DNA from: Certhia americana
Taxonomy: Eukaryota; Chordata; Aves; Passeriformes; Certhiidae
Direction of reading: 5' to 3'
Assembly (NCBI GenBank): GCA_018697195.1
Contig: CM031858.1
Coordinates: 114,452,380-114,516,379, forward strand
Length of the DNA stretch: 64,000 nucleotides
Made by a program: the position numbers and the translations under genes. Below, one piece after another: positions 26,807 to 38,956 of this stretch; the first letter of the stretch is position 1, and each line of letters starts with the position of its first letter. The notes beneath the pieces were generated by a model. It saw only the letters and a program-made list of their open reading frames with translations. It did not search any database and was not told the DNA's origin.

Positions 26807-29800
26807 TCTTTAGTCACTGTAATGATTTCTTCTCTGAAATGCATGTGTAAATTATGAGTTACTTTATTTTTAAAATGGGTATTACTATGCATGACTCAGT
26901 TTTGCAGTGCTTCAGAGAGACAGTTTTCCTTTGTCTTCAAGATACTATCAGTGCCTGTTATGTTGTCAGTGAAGTGCTGTAACTTAAGTCAGAAATAGAA
27001 TATGATTAAGCTATGGTGAGGATAGGCAGAGGAGAGAGAAATCAGACTTCATCTACAGCAATTCCCGAATTGCCATGAGACTCTTGGTTATGTAACAATT
27101 GAAATGTCTGAGATTTCATCTATAAAGTGAAGCCTTGCCATTATGCATTAAGAAATGTCTTGCCTCCACTTTATTTATTCTTTGATATTTATTCCTGAAT
27201 CACTGAAACAATCAGGAGTAGGGAATAGATTAGTGGAAGGAGAATTGCACTACTAAACACTGTATAGTGATTTTTCATTCCGGTAAAAGATTTTTTTTCC
27301 CCTGATATATTTGTATTAGATGATACAAATACATATAACTTTAAGGAGACTATCACAGCTGAACATTATGTTTCCAAGACATTCTGTGGAATTAATCTCT
27401 CTTTCAAAACCGTTTACAGTTTTATAGGTGAACTGTGAACCATCATTTCTGAATCTGTTCATAAACTGCTATGGACACTTACTCCAATACTTCTCAAATG
27501 CCTCATATTTTGAGGGTTGTTGCTTAGGTTATCTCTAAAGTAGCCTGTACTCCACCAAACCTAGTATCCCTCTAGTATCCCAAGTAGCTTCTCTGTTATG
27601 AAAAACTGCACACTGCAATTAAGAGATGTCAAGGTTCATGTAGAGAAAGTTATTTATGAAGAAGATATGAATTTCAGAAGATATGAATGCTCCAGTTTTT
27701 GTTGCTTCCTGCACCATTTTCTGTCACACAGAGCCTAACCCACAGGAGGGATGTGTTCAGTTCTGTGCCCCACAGCCTTTAGCCCTGGTGTACAGACCTG
27801 CCAGGGCACAGGGTGACTGTCCCCATCCCAACTGCATCACCAGCCTTGGGCTGTCACGTAGTCAAGGTGCACAGCAGAGTCAGCAGATGGAAAGTGCTCC
27901 TGGGCTCAGAGTTTAGCTGGGCCTATGATGTCTTAGATTAAATTTTTTGACATGAGATTTTGATACTTGTCACTCAGATTTCTGTCAGAAGTTAGCTGTT
28001 TTTCCTGGTGTCTACTGCAGTGACTTTATTTGTAGTATGTGCACAAGTGGCCAAACCAAACCATGACAATCTTGGCAGCGTTCAGTGTGTTTAGAGCCTC
28101 CCTGGCCAGCAGCTCGTTCCCTGTGCAGTTAATCATAACGTGCATCTGGCCATGTAGCCGACACAGATTGTCCTGAAAGCCCAGCTGTGGGTGCTACTTA
28201 CACATTGGCTATGGCCACCAGCAATTTAGGCGGGACCAGAGGTAATGCAGCCTGTCAAATACTGTTATCTGAATGATAGGCTTTCAGCACAGGAGCAGAT
28301 CGGAACTCATTTTGTCTGCTGGCAAAATGCTACTGTGCCACTAAGAAGTTATGACATGGCTAAACTGACCATCAAAGATCCTCAGATTTAAGATGAAGCA
28401 GAAGAAGAGAGGAGGGAAAGAAAGCTGCAATGGGAAGTTAGGGGTGTGTTGGTACTAAAGCTGAAAGACTGTCGGGGTGGATGTGCAGCAGAGTGATGTT
28501 GTTGAGTGGCGACAGCATGGAGTTAGTATTGGGTCACAGTATCTGAGCAGCATGGTGGCACACAACTGCACTTTGAGCATAACAAAGGTGGACTTTGACT
28601 AGTGTGGTTGCAAATAGCAGATGAGGCAAATACCAGAAGCGTGTGAATATTAGATCCCTCGCTGGATTAGCAAATTTGACGTTTACAGTATTTCTCATCT
28701 TGGTAGCCAATTTTATCAGCTGGTGGTAGAAAATCAGCCTCATCAAGGCAAATGCTGAGATGTACTCTCTGTGTACTTAGAACCAGCTGCTGTCCTGACA
28801 CAGAAGTCATATACACCAAGGACACATGGGAAGATGATTTGAAAGTGAAAAGCACACACAACTGGTTTAAAAACATTCAGCAGAGCAAGCACCATCTATG
28901 GTGGTATAGGATATAGCTGCTAAGTCCACACCAAAGAGGAAGTAAGTTCTCAAATGCCAAGAGCAGGGCCCTGAAAATAAATGCCTGAACAGCTAAAAAA
29001 AAAACCAGTAGAGGAGTTCCAAGTGGATCAGGGAAAAGTTACACACAGTAGATGCTGAAGAAGGTGACTGCTCTGAAATCTCTAAGAAGGAGTTGTGTGG
29101 ATTAATGCGCTCAAAAACAGCAGCATGTAAAACTTTCTGCAGAGCAGTCATCAGAAGGAGAAATATTCTAAGAGTTACCCAAGCAGATTGCTGGACCTCA
29201 CCAATATATTTGACATGGCCAGTTACTTCCAAAGTCACAACCATAGTTCAGATTCCTACCCTCATGAGAGAAATTGCAGGAATGTAGGCTCAGTGCTTAT
29301 GCATCCGGCAGTTGGCAGGGAAGGTGAAATGGAGAGCAAGCAGCAAATTCACTACCCACCCTTTCTTAGCAATCATTAAAGTGTCATTTCACACTTTTTC
29401 CCGTAGCTGCAGGCAGAAACGTTGCTGCTAATTTTCAGCTCTCTGCTAACACTTAAATTAAGGCTCTAGAGAGACTTGGTTGAGTTTTTTTTAACACCTG
29501 AGTGGTTGTTTGACAGCTTGCAAAGTAGCAGCTGAATACTGGTGAGGTTGAGAACTAGGTGTTGTCCAAGGGTAAATATGTGTGGCAGGAAGGCAGGGTA
29601 AATTCACAACAAAAATAGACAGTACTGACCTGGGAATGAGGATACTTGAAACAAAATTGCTGCAGGCAAACCTGTTCTGAGAGTATAAAGACCAAAACAA
29701 TCTCCTTTGCCTTGCTGATGTGTTTGGTAGACCTTAATATGACCTTGGAAGACTGGTGTGCTTCAAAAACAAGGGTCAAGAGACAGGGGTCTAGGCTAGG

Positions 29801-32800
29801 GGACTTAAATAAAAGCCAGGATGGAGTTCAAACCCTAGATTTTAACCTGGCATAACACACAGAATGAGTGCCACAATGGTATGTAAGAGTCAGATGGAGG
29901 ATAGCACGTCTTCATCTCTTCACAAAAAGCTGCTTTGAGCATGAATTATCAGTGTGAGGAGATCACACACATTTGTGCTGAAAGCTGCCCTGTTGACCTG
30001 TTAAAACATTCTCTATTATGGGAAAAAAGATTTGCTGAACTTGATGTTCCAGAAGCTGTGGTTGACAAGCAGTAACACAGGCTGATGGTACCACGAAGCC
30101 AGCTAACTTCTGCATGGATTTAGGACAAGGCTCTTCCACTGATACTGCAGCTTTGGACACATGAATTACAGTGAACTTTGGATAAAGTCATAAAGGAGGT
30201 GAGGGATTATCAGAACTTTGCAAGTAGGGTCAAATAATGGGACTGCATGTGCTTAGTCACAGTTACATGTGTTCTGTGGGGGTTAAGAGACATATTTTGA
30301 CCCTATTGAAAACCCAAATGAAAACCCACAGTGTAAATTTATGGAAAATGTTCCTAAATATTGAGAAACTGCAGCTGATCCAAATCAGTGATTCTAAGAG
30401 CTCTGTGTGTAGCTGTTGTACTGTTATTAAAATTGTGTTAATCAGAAGCCAAAAAAAGCACTGTGTGTAAATCCAGTGGTTTACACTGCTTTTCTAAAAA
30501 TTTAAGGTTTTAAATTATTAAATATGTAAATTAAAACATTCTTCAGAAATTCAGCATTTGGGTTTCTGCTGTCTGGAATTTTTTACATTTATCCAATAGA
30601 TACCTGGAGAACATGAGAACATCAGGTGTTGCCTTGTCTTAGGCAGAGAGTAACATAATTTTAATATTCTCTTATGGCATCAGCATAATGTAAAATGTGA
30701 AACATCAAACCAAAATACATGGCTCATTTTATTTAAGTGAAGACTTAGCTTATTATTGCCTGCCAAAATAATTTATAAATTACTAAGCAGTCATTGACAG
30801 GGAATGATACTTCTTTAAGCACTTGTTTTAAATTATTGTAAGAAATTTCCATTTTATTCCTTTTCTAAATAAAGCAGCACGCACCTACTCCAAAGCTGAA
30901 TGCAGCCTTCAAGCTCAAATATTAAAAGCACAAGGGAGAAACTTAGGGCAGAACTGTATCATTCTGTAATTTGTAATGCATTATTTTACTGTTTCTTGGC
31001 TCATCCCTGCATGTTAAAAATAGCAGCACTGTTCAAAAGCAAGTTGGTTTATAAATTTGACTCAAATACCCACTTGGCACCCTCTTTTCCTGGTGATGAT
31101 TGTGCAGAATATAGTCCCCTTTGGCCTCTTTTGCAGCTCTGAATGCTCCCTTGTAGGACTAGTGTGACAGCTGCTAAAACAGATGCCAGACTCTGTATGA
31201 TACCGTATTTTTTTGTGTATAATCCTGAAGTAGTTTGTGTTAAACAAAGCAACTCTGCCACTGCACAACCAGGCTATTTCCTCCATGATTTAGCAATAAA
31301 ACAAAGTTATTCATGTGTATGGGAGATATGAAGGGAAGTTCACCTCTTTGCTTTTAATACCTCTGTTTCTAATATTGTAGCAGGTGCTTTCTCTTCCTTG
31401 TTAAAGTCATGTCTGTGCTTCTCATTTCTTTGCATTATAAGAATATGTTACAGTACTTCACTGGTACTTAGCTGGTTTGTAGATGTTTTTTTGGAAGTAC
31501 AGGTGAAATCACAAAACGTTTTTTGTCTCATGGTCCTCAGCTGATTCTTTAAAGGTCTCTGAAACAGCATTTCCAAATGTATTGGCACTCCAGAGCTGAA
31601 GTGGGGTCAATGGGTGTGCATGCTGTGTGAGAATAATTTCTGTTTACTTCGTTTATGCTATTTTTTTCCTCAGTGTACTCAGTATAGTATTTAGCATACA
31701 TCCATTAGCATAAGTAGGAGCACATAGCACTATATCAGTGTTAAACTGTACTTACAGAGGCTTTTATAACTACAGTACTTACAGCATCAAACTTTTTATG
31801 ATACTTTTTTCCAAAACATAAAAGTGACTATTATTTCCACAAATTGTTATTTAAGCCTAGCTTTTTTCAAAGTCTTTCCTTATAACTCACCATTTCCAGC
31901 AGCTGTTTGCAGAATAAATATTCCCAGGGTTTTATTCTTCTTAAAACATGAATTGTAACAGTGTTCCTACACTTTTTTACTTGGCAAAATCTTAATCAAT
32001 TATTTATGATTTCTTTCCACTTACTGTAGATGTAAGAACAAAGAATATACCCACAGTAAAAAGAAGGACATATAAACTTATGTTCGTGCCTCTGTTTGGA
32101 GAGGTTAACAGATTATTTGACCTTGAATGACTGGGGTGTGTGTGTAGAATTGGAAACCAGCATTCTCTCTGCTTTATAATATAATAAAATTTACAGTACT
32201 TCAAGTCACCCTGATTTATTTTCACTGTCCTTCTGTGTTTGTGACCCTTTGGTTCAGAAATAGTGCCCTAAATCCTTATTAAAGTATCCTTTGTATCAAA
32301 TTGTTCTTGAATGCCAAGGGACAAATGACATTGAACATAAAGGAACCAAAGTGAAGAACAGTTTGAGTTTAGACATTTTGCAGTATTCTTGGCAGTATGT
32401 CTTACTGAGTAATGCTTTAAAGGCATAGTTCTGCATTCTTTCTAAATTATATTCAGTACCACATGAGAAGGATGAAACCCTGAAGTCTACTTAGAGGTTA
32501 GCATAAAAGAGCTAAATTGAAGATGTGCTTATTCTTTGTGTTTTAGGGCAGGTAGCAATGCATAACTACTGGGGAAGAAAATCATACACACATATCAGTA
32601 TCGTGTTCAGACATACATGATAAAATGTAAGGAAAGATAAATTTTGCTGCATAATTCCAAGCCAAATTTTATATGGACATGGGTCTTTTTACTGCCTTGG
32701 AGTATAGGCAAACTAATTTGATGTCTGCTTGCAGCATGGGCAGAAACAAGCTTTCATCTGTCCATGGAACGTGCAGGCCGAATACATTGACAAAAATCTT

Positions 32801-35800
32801 CTGACTTGCTGAGGCACGCTGAGTAAAACACAGCTCCTGGGTCAGTGCTGTCACTGAACTCTACCATGGTGCTTGGCTGTAGCTCTTGATTGTATTACAG
32901 TGTTCTTTATAATATGGAGCATGGAGCAAACTCTAATACCCAAAAGCAGCTGCACATGTCTGTCTCTAAAATCAGCAATCTCCCTTAGCTCAGGTTTGTA
33001 GTGTGGCTGCTGAGACATATTGTGTCCTCTTTGAACATCACACTTTACTCCAAGGATCTCCATAATGCAGTGTAGCCACTAAGACCTTTTCTGCATAACC
33101 TATGTGTAAAAATTCTTGGCATTACTCACATGTGTGTTTAGCAAAGTGGTGGCTGCTGAGTGCACCTTTTCAATACTCAGCTTCCTCATTTGTAAAACAG
33201 TTTTAATGATATGTATCTACTTCAGAGGCCAAAGTACAAATTCCTAATGCTACGTTTATGCAAAGTATTATTAAGATGACCATCTGGCAAAGGACAGATT
33301 CTGGCTTGCAGCCCTTTGTTCTTTCATCAGGCCATGCTGTTGCTATTTTTCAATGTCTCTGAGTTCCCAGACAGGTCTGCAAGCCAAGCAAACCTTTTAA
33401 CACCTCTGAAGGCTGGGGAAGCTAAAGAATTCACAGCAACTCTTGCAGAACACAGGGGAAATGAAGAACAAGACTCCCAAATTCTCTAAAATCACAGAGT
33501 TTTTGTTGCTGCTATCCCCAATTATTCCCCACAGGAATGGATGGCAGTTCATGGATCATTGATCCTGTTGCCTGCAAAGACAGCCAACCATATAATAGAT
33601 GTAATAGTCCAAAAGAGGCCAGAAGAAAAGCTAGCCTGTGTGTGCTACACCAGCCACCACAAAATTCCTGTCTGTAAGTCAAAAATCTCCCTCAATCTCA
33701 GTGTCACATGAAGAGAGTGTAGCACAGATATCCTGCATCCCAACACTCTGGGCTTTGCCAAAAGGCCATGGTACAGAGGGAAGCAAGTTCTTCCACGTTT
33801 ACTGCCTCTCAAAGGATAATGGTCCACAGCCTGACCTTTACTTCTTCCTCCCCTCAAATCTGGTCACAGGTGTTTTACCCCTAGACACACAGGCACGTTA
33901 GAAAAAACTGGAAAACGAGAGATTTCTCAGCTCTGCTGGGTAACCAGCACTTCCTGCCCACAAGCCCCACATCCTGCCTAAGTGGCAGATGCATCCTCAG
34001 AAGATGTTTTCCTGCATCCAGTAGAGAAGTGGAGAGAGTGCAGTTCTTTCTTCCTTCATTGCTGCAGTCAAAACCCTGAGTCAGAGGAAGGCAAGTTTGA
34101 AATGTGATTTCAAAGCAGCTTGATTATGACTTTGGATTAGTGCCTAACAGAGAAGATGAGACATATTCTCCTACTATTCTGTTTTTTATTCTTCATATTC
34201 TTTTTTCCAAGTGAAATCTAGGCATAGTGGGAGATGAGGTGTTCAAAAATTGAGCAGTAGAATAAATTGCAATTAAATAGTGGGTCTAGCCACTGTTCAT
34301 ACAAGAATTACAGCAATGTTTGAGAGGAAGTAGCTGAGGTGCTGATAAAAATGAAGCATAATGCTAGACTCAATTACTTATCTACAGCCCTGGTTTGTAA
34401 CAAATACTACTCTTCTTTAAAAAAAAAGAAAATAGGGGGTCACTTAAGGAGCATAAAGCACTTACATTAGGATCCAGAACAACAGCTGAAAAAAAGCAAG
34501 GCAGAGCCTATAAAACACTAAATTAAGCATGATAATACAGATAAAAATCACTCCAGCTTCCATGAAGAAAAACATCTAGTCATTAATTTTATAGAATTTA
34601 AGGCTGCCACTACAATAGCAGAAAATGTTGTGTCAGCCAGATCTTTATCCAAACTTTTGAAAAGAATATGCCAAAGTTCTCTAACAGGATTCCACATCTG
34701 GCATTTGTCATACCAGGAGGCTGTCTAAGGCAGGAGAGTAAGTATTATTTGAGATATAAGAAAAAAAGAACTTTTGTAGAGGGTATGCTAAGGAGGAAAC
34801 AAAATAAATGCTACACATACCTGCATAATACTTCATGGATCTTTTCTGTTATCTGAATTAATCTTTCTAGGCTTCTTAGAAACAAACTCTCCCATCTCAG
34901 TGCTACTGCACCAAGAGAGTGGACAAATCCAGCTATGGCCCTGTGATCTTGATAAGGTTTTGTAAGCAGTATCTAAAGAAATTAAGTACTCAAGGTTGGC
35001 CAGCCCAAAATAAAGCAGTGTTATAGACTATAAACTGACTGAGGGAAACAAAGAGGAGCTAGAGATGACTTATTGTCAGTATGGAAGTAGGTTAATTACT
35101 CAGCTTTCTCCAGGGCATTGTACAAAGGGTGATGATACACATGTTCTTTAATGCCCTAAGAGCGAAATGAAATTGCATAAGATCTGAGGATAACTAAGTA
35201 TGAGGTTACTCCCAAACACATAAGACAGTGAAACTCTTTTTTAACTTAAGAAAGGTCAACACCAAATGTGAGAAAAACTGAGTAATATAGAGTGTTAAGA
35301 TTCTTTTCCTCCATGATGAGTCCACCTTAAACAAATAATCCATACCAAACATCATAACCACTTCTCAAATGAGGTCATCTTGATATACATTGCTGAGCAC
35401 TGGAAGGAGCCGTCAACTTAAAAGACCCCGTTCCTGATTTCAAAGATGCTGAAAATCTTGTCTTACCAATGGAGAATTCAAGTTGAAAGAAAACCTGGAA
35501 AGCTGTAAAAGGTTGGCATGTGTGAGCAGCTGTCTGTAGAGACAAGCTGGCATAGAAAGCCCAGCAAAACTGGGCCATTTCGTTCCAGAAAAATGCAAAA
35601 TTAAACATTCACACAATATGGTATTGATATGCTTCTCCTGGAAACCTTGCTTCCAAAGACTTTTTAAATAACTCAATTGAATGAAAGATCTTCAGGCTTT
35701 TTCTCACTCTCTGATTGTCCCAGAGGAAGCAGGAAAAGAATCTCTCGAGTCTATTGCATTCCAGTATGTGTCAAGATGATCACAAATGCTCAGAAGGCTG

Positions 35801-35806
35801 CTGCCT

Positions 35807-35830
35807 TCTGAGTCTGAGTCTGGGTCTGAG
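35807..35830. repeat. Short (GAGTCT)n-like hexanucleotide repeat
   Basis: TCTGAGTCTGAGTCTGGGTC is followed by TGAG. About four hexamer units with one substitution. Confidence 0.8.
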
Positions 35831-36454
35831 TGTTTTTATTTTGAGTAAAGACACCAAGACATGAAGACTAAAACACTGGTAAGATGCACTCTGAGACAGA
35901 GGACAGCAATGAGGTTCAGGTTGGGTTAATACAGCACTTCATTGGAATACTTGCAGTAATGTAAATTCATACAGGCATGTATGAAGTAATGTGTTTTGGA
36001 AGAGAAAACTGTACCAGCTAACTCAAGTGCATGAGTTCTTCATATTTTTAGCAAATTATGTCCTCATTAGCCACCACAAAACCTTTTAGGTTTATTTGCA
36101 AAGTACTTTGGCTTTCATGATTCAGTAAAAGTCAAGAAAAGTGATGTGTCTGCATACATGGATTTTATTCAGAAGAGGGAAGAGTTTGTCAGCAGCTTCT
36201 GGTATAGACAGGCAGATTAGACAGTCTAATCAATGGGACAGTCCTTGGTGTATGCTCTGTATGCACCAGCTGGGCACTCTAGCAGTTTAAATATCTGTGT
36301 CATAAAATAAATGAAACGAGAAACCAAAATGTGCATCAGTGAAATGAAAAACCCATGCTGCTAAGTCCAGAATAAACAATAATTTAATAAAATTTGGTTT
36401 AATTATTCTCACAAAGTTTTCTGGTCTGGAACATGTAGGATAAATGAAATTTCT

Positions 36455-36574
36455 GAAAAAAAAACCCCCAACAAAACAAACCCAAAACACCTAAAAAATC
36501 CCACCAAAAAAACCCCACCCCCCCAAATGACAAACAAAAAGCAAAAAGCAAAAAAACCCAAAAAACACCAAACC
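36455..36574. repeat. A/C-rich low-complexity tract
   Basis: About 120 bp of almost only A and C, with runs of C3 to C7 between A runs. The minus strand therefore carries several G runs (G5, G3, G3, G4, G7), enough for a G-quadruplex. Similar T/G-rich tracts occur at 1199-1249 and 16264-16326 in the other orientation. Confidence 0.88.
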
Positions 36575-38419
36575 GATAAACATCAGCAAGCTAACAAAAT
36601 TATCTAAGCATCTTTAAAACACTTTTCTTTTTCCTGAAGAAAAGTATGTAATAGTATAGTCTGGACAAAGTTTAAGAATCTGATGAATAAATAGATCTGA
36701 ATTGTGAATCTACCTGCTGGTGCCACTAGGATCTGAACACATAGAAAAACTACATGATACAGACAAGTGCAAAAAATCAGAGGGATATTTCATGCTTTTT
36801 TCTGTAAATCAAACATGGAATACAGCCCCGATATGTTTTTTCCACCTCACAAGCTAGAATAGTTTAACTTCTGCCTTAGATTTGAAGGTAATAGATGATA
36901 ATATGAACTTGACATTTTAAATAGTAGAGGCAGCTGCCAAACACATCCCTTTACTGTATTTTCTTGCTTGCAGTTGGAGTGTGTTATTTCCTGGGTTATA
37001 AAAGAACAAAATAGAGGTGCACTAGTTCAAACTATATTTTTATTACTGCTACCTGAATTTTCAGTCTCACCATGTACTGCCTGGAGGATGTTGTGGAGTG
37101 CAAGGGACTACTATTCCAGTAATATCCCTAGTCCACTGCCTCTACAGCTGATATATTTCACTTATAAACTGAAAAATATATAAGTTATGCTGAGTCTTTT
37201 GAACCATTAAGATTATTGACAGCATTAGACATTCATGTTGACTGCAAGACTAATCAAATGCATGATGAAGTCACATCATTATAATGGTATTTGAAGGAAA
37301 ATTCAAGATATTAATAGTGGTAACAAACTAGAAAGACGTACTTTAAAAGGTCAGAGATTGATTTCCCATTGAGATATAAAGATCCTCAATGTATGCTAAT
37401 GATCACTAAAATAGAACTTTGGACTTAATTTGGGCTTAGAAATATCACCTTATGACCTGGTGGTACAGAAAGTATAAAGCAGAGGACAAAGAGAAGCTTG
37501 CACTCATAAGAAATAATTCAGAAGTAGAAAAATAAGTGTAAAATAGGACAGTGGGATGTATTTCTACCTCTGCCCTGTTGTAAGCAAGTCTAGGTCAAAT
37601 ATTGGTGTGATTGCATTGATATGGATAGGGCTGCTACAAACATAATACATCTTTGTCTAGTAAAGAAAATCAGTAAGATTTTTGGCCTATTATTTTGCAC
37701 ATAGATAACCGGTGTCCATTTTTTTTAAATAAAGGCACTTAAGCAAAACTTCTTTGGAGGAGATACTGAGCTTCTGTAGTTCCTGATTATGTCAATTTAA
37801 GGCTACTTTACCTCTGAAAGGCACTAGCCATGCAAGCATTAACAGATTTTTTTTCTCTGGTTGACACAGTTTGGGTCTGGTTTATATGGCCTGGAGAAGT
37901 CCATGCTATGGAGAAAAAGGAAGGGGATGCAGCTGCTTGAAATCCCTGACAAATCTACTCTGTATATAGCTGAATACTCTTAATTTTCATGAGTGATTGC
38001 ATTTTAGCAAAGCATTGCTCGTTTTTGTTCTGTACCTTCATCATGTGTGATTTTAAGAAAGGTTTTAATAAAATATAGTAATTAAAGAGTACTGCATTCA
38101 GGAAAAAGTGTGAGAATTAGCCTGTCCAAATTAATTAATGAATTTTAAGTAGTGCTTTTTAATATACAGAGGAACCTACATATTTTCTGAGTCTGTTCGC
38201 TCCAAAAGGCACAATATCAAGTACTGAAGCATCCTATCCCCACTTATGTCAGATGTTGTAATTTAACTGTCAAGAACCCTAGATTGCCAAGATAATTGCT
38301 TTCAGTGCTTCCGTTAATGCACAGTCACTCTTGAAAGGTACACAATTACAGGATTCTTTTGTATCCTTTAAAATAGAGGGCTGGAGAGTTTCTGTCTATA
38401 GTTATGCTGCTAAAATTTC

Positions 38420-38956
38420 TCCTGTATCTGGCACTGCTGAGGCCACACCTCAAATCCTGTTTTGGGCCCCTCCCTGGAAGAATGATGTTCGAGGTGCTGG
38501 AATGAGTCCAGAGAAGGGCAACAGAGCTGGCGAAGAGTCTGGAGCACAAGTCTTATGAGAACTGGCTGAGGGAACCAAGTCTGTTTTGCCTGGAAAAAAG
38601 GAAGCTTAGAGGGGACTTTATCACTCCCTACAGCTGTATAAAAACCTGAAAGGAGATTCTAGTGAGGTGCAGGTTGGTCTCTTCTCCCAGGCAACAAGGA
38701 ATGTGCGAGAGGAAATGGCCTAAAGTTGGAGGAGGTTTATACTGGATATAAGAAAAATTGCTTTACTGAAAGGGTTGTCAAGTATTGGAACAGGCTGCCC
38801 AGGGAAGTGCTGGAATCAATATCCCTGGAGGTATTTAAAAGACACATAGATGCCTTGGGGAGCTGCTTGAGTGATGGACTTGGCAGCGCTGGATTAATGG
38901 TTGGACTTGATTTTAGAGGTCTCTTCCAACCAAACATTTCAAATAATTATACTATG
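38420..38956 (+). mobile_element. CR1 LINE fragment, about 540 bp
   Basis: The order of blocks follows the CR1 3' region: GAGGCCACACCTCAAATCCT, GTCCAGAGAAGGGCAAC, GTCTTATGAGAACTGGCTGA, TTGGTCTCTTCTCCCAGGCA, GGAACAGGCTGCCCAGGGAA, CCCTGGAGGTATTTAAAAG, GGTTGGACTTGATTTTAGAG and TCTTCCAACC, ending in a degenerate ATTATACTATG tail. It lies in + orientation, covers the 3' end of the element after the reverse transcriptase domain, and is 5'-truncated. A 77-codon frame within it (38726-38959) is a CR1 relic and not a gene. Confidence 0.96.

Larger units (their letters stand above)
26807..38419. other. Intronic sequence; one CpG-enriched stretch
   Basis: AT-rich intron. Between 28079 and 28680 I count 11 CpG, against almost none in typical stretches of this window; the cause is unknown. 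An A/C-rich tract lies at 36455-36574 and a (GAGTCT)n-like run at 35807-35830. A small hairpin, ATTTGTAT...ATACAAAT, lies at 27309-27330. No gene is supported; open frames on both strands lack recognisable domains. Confidence 0.7.
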
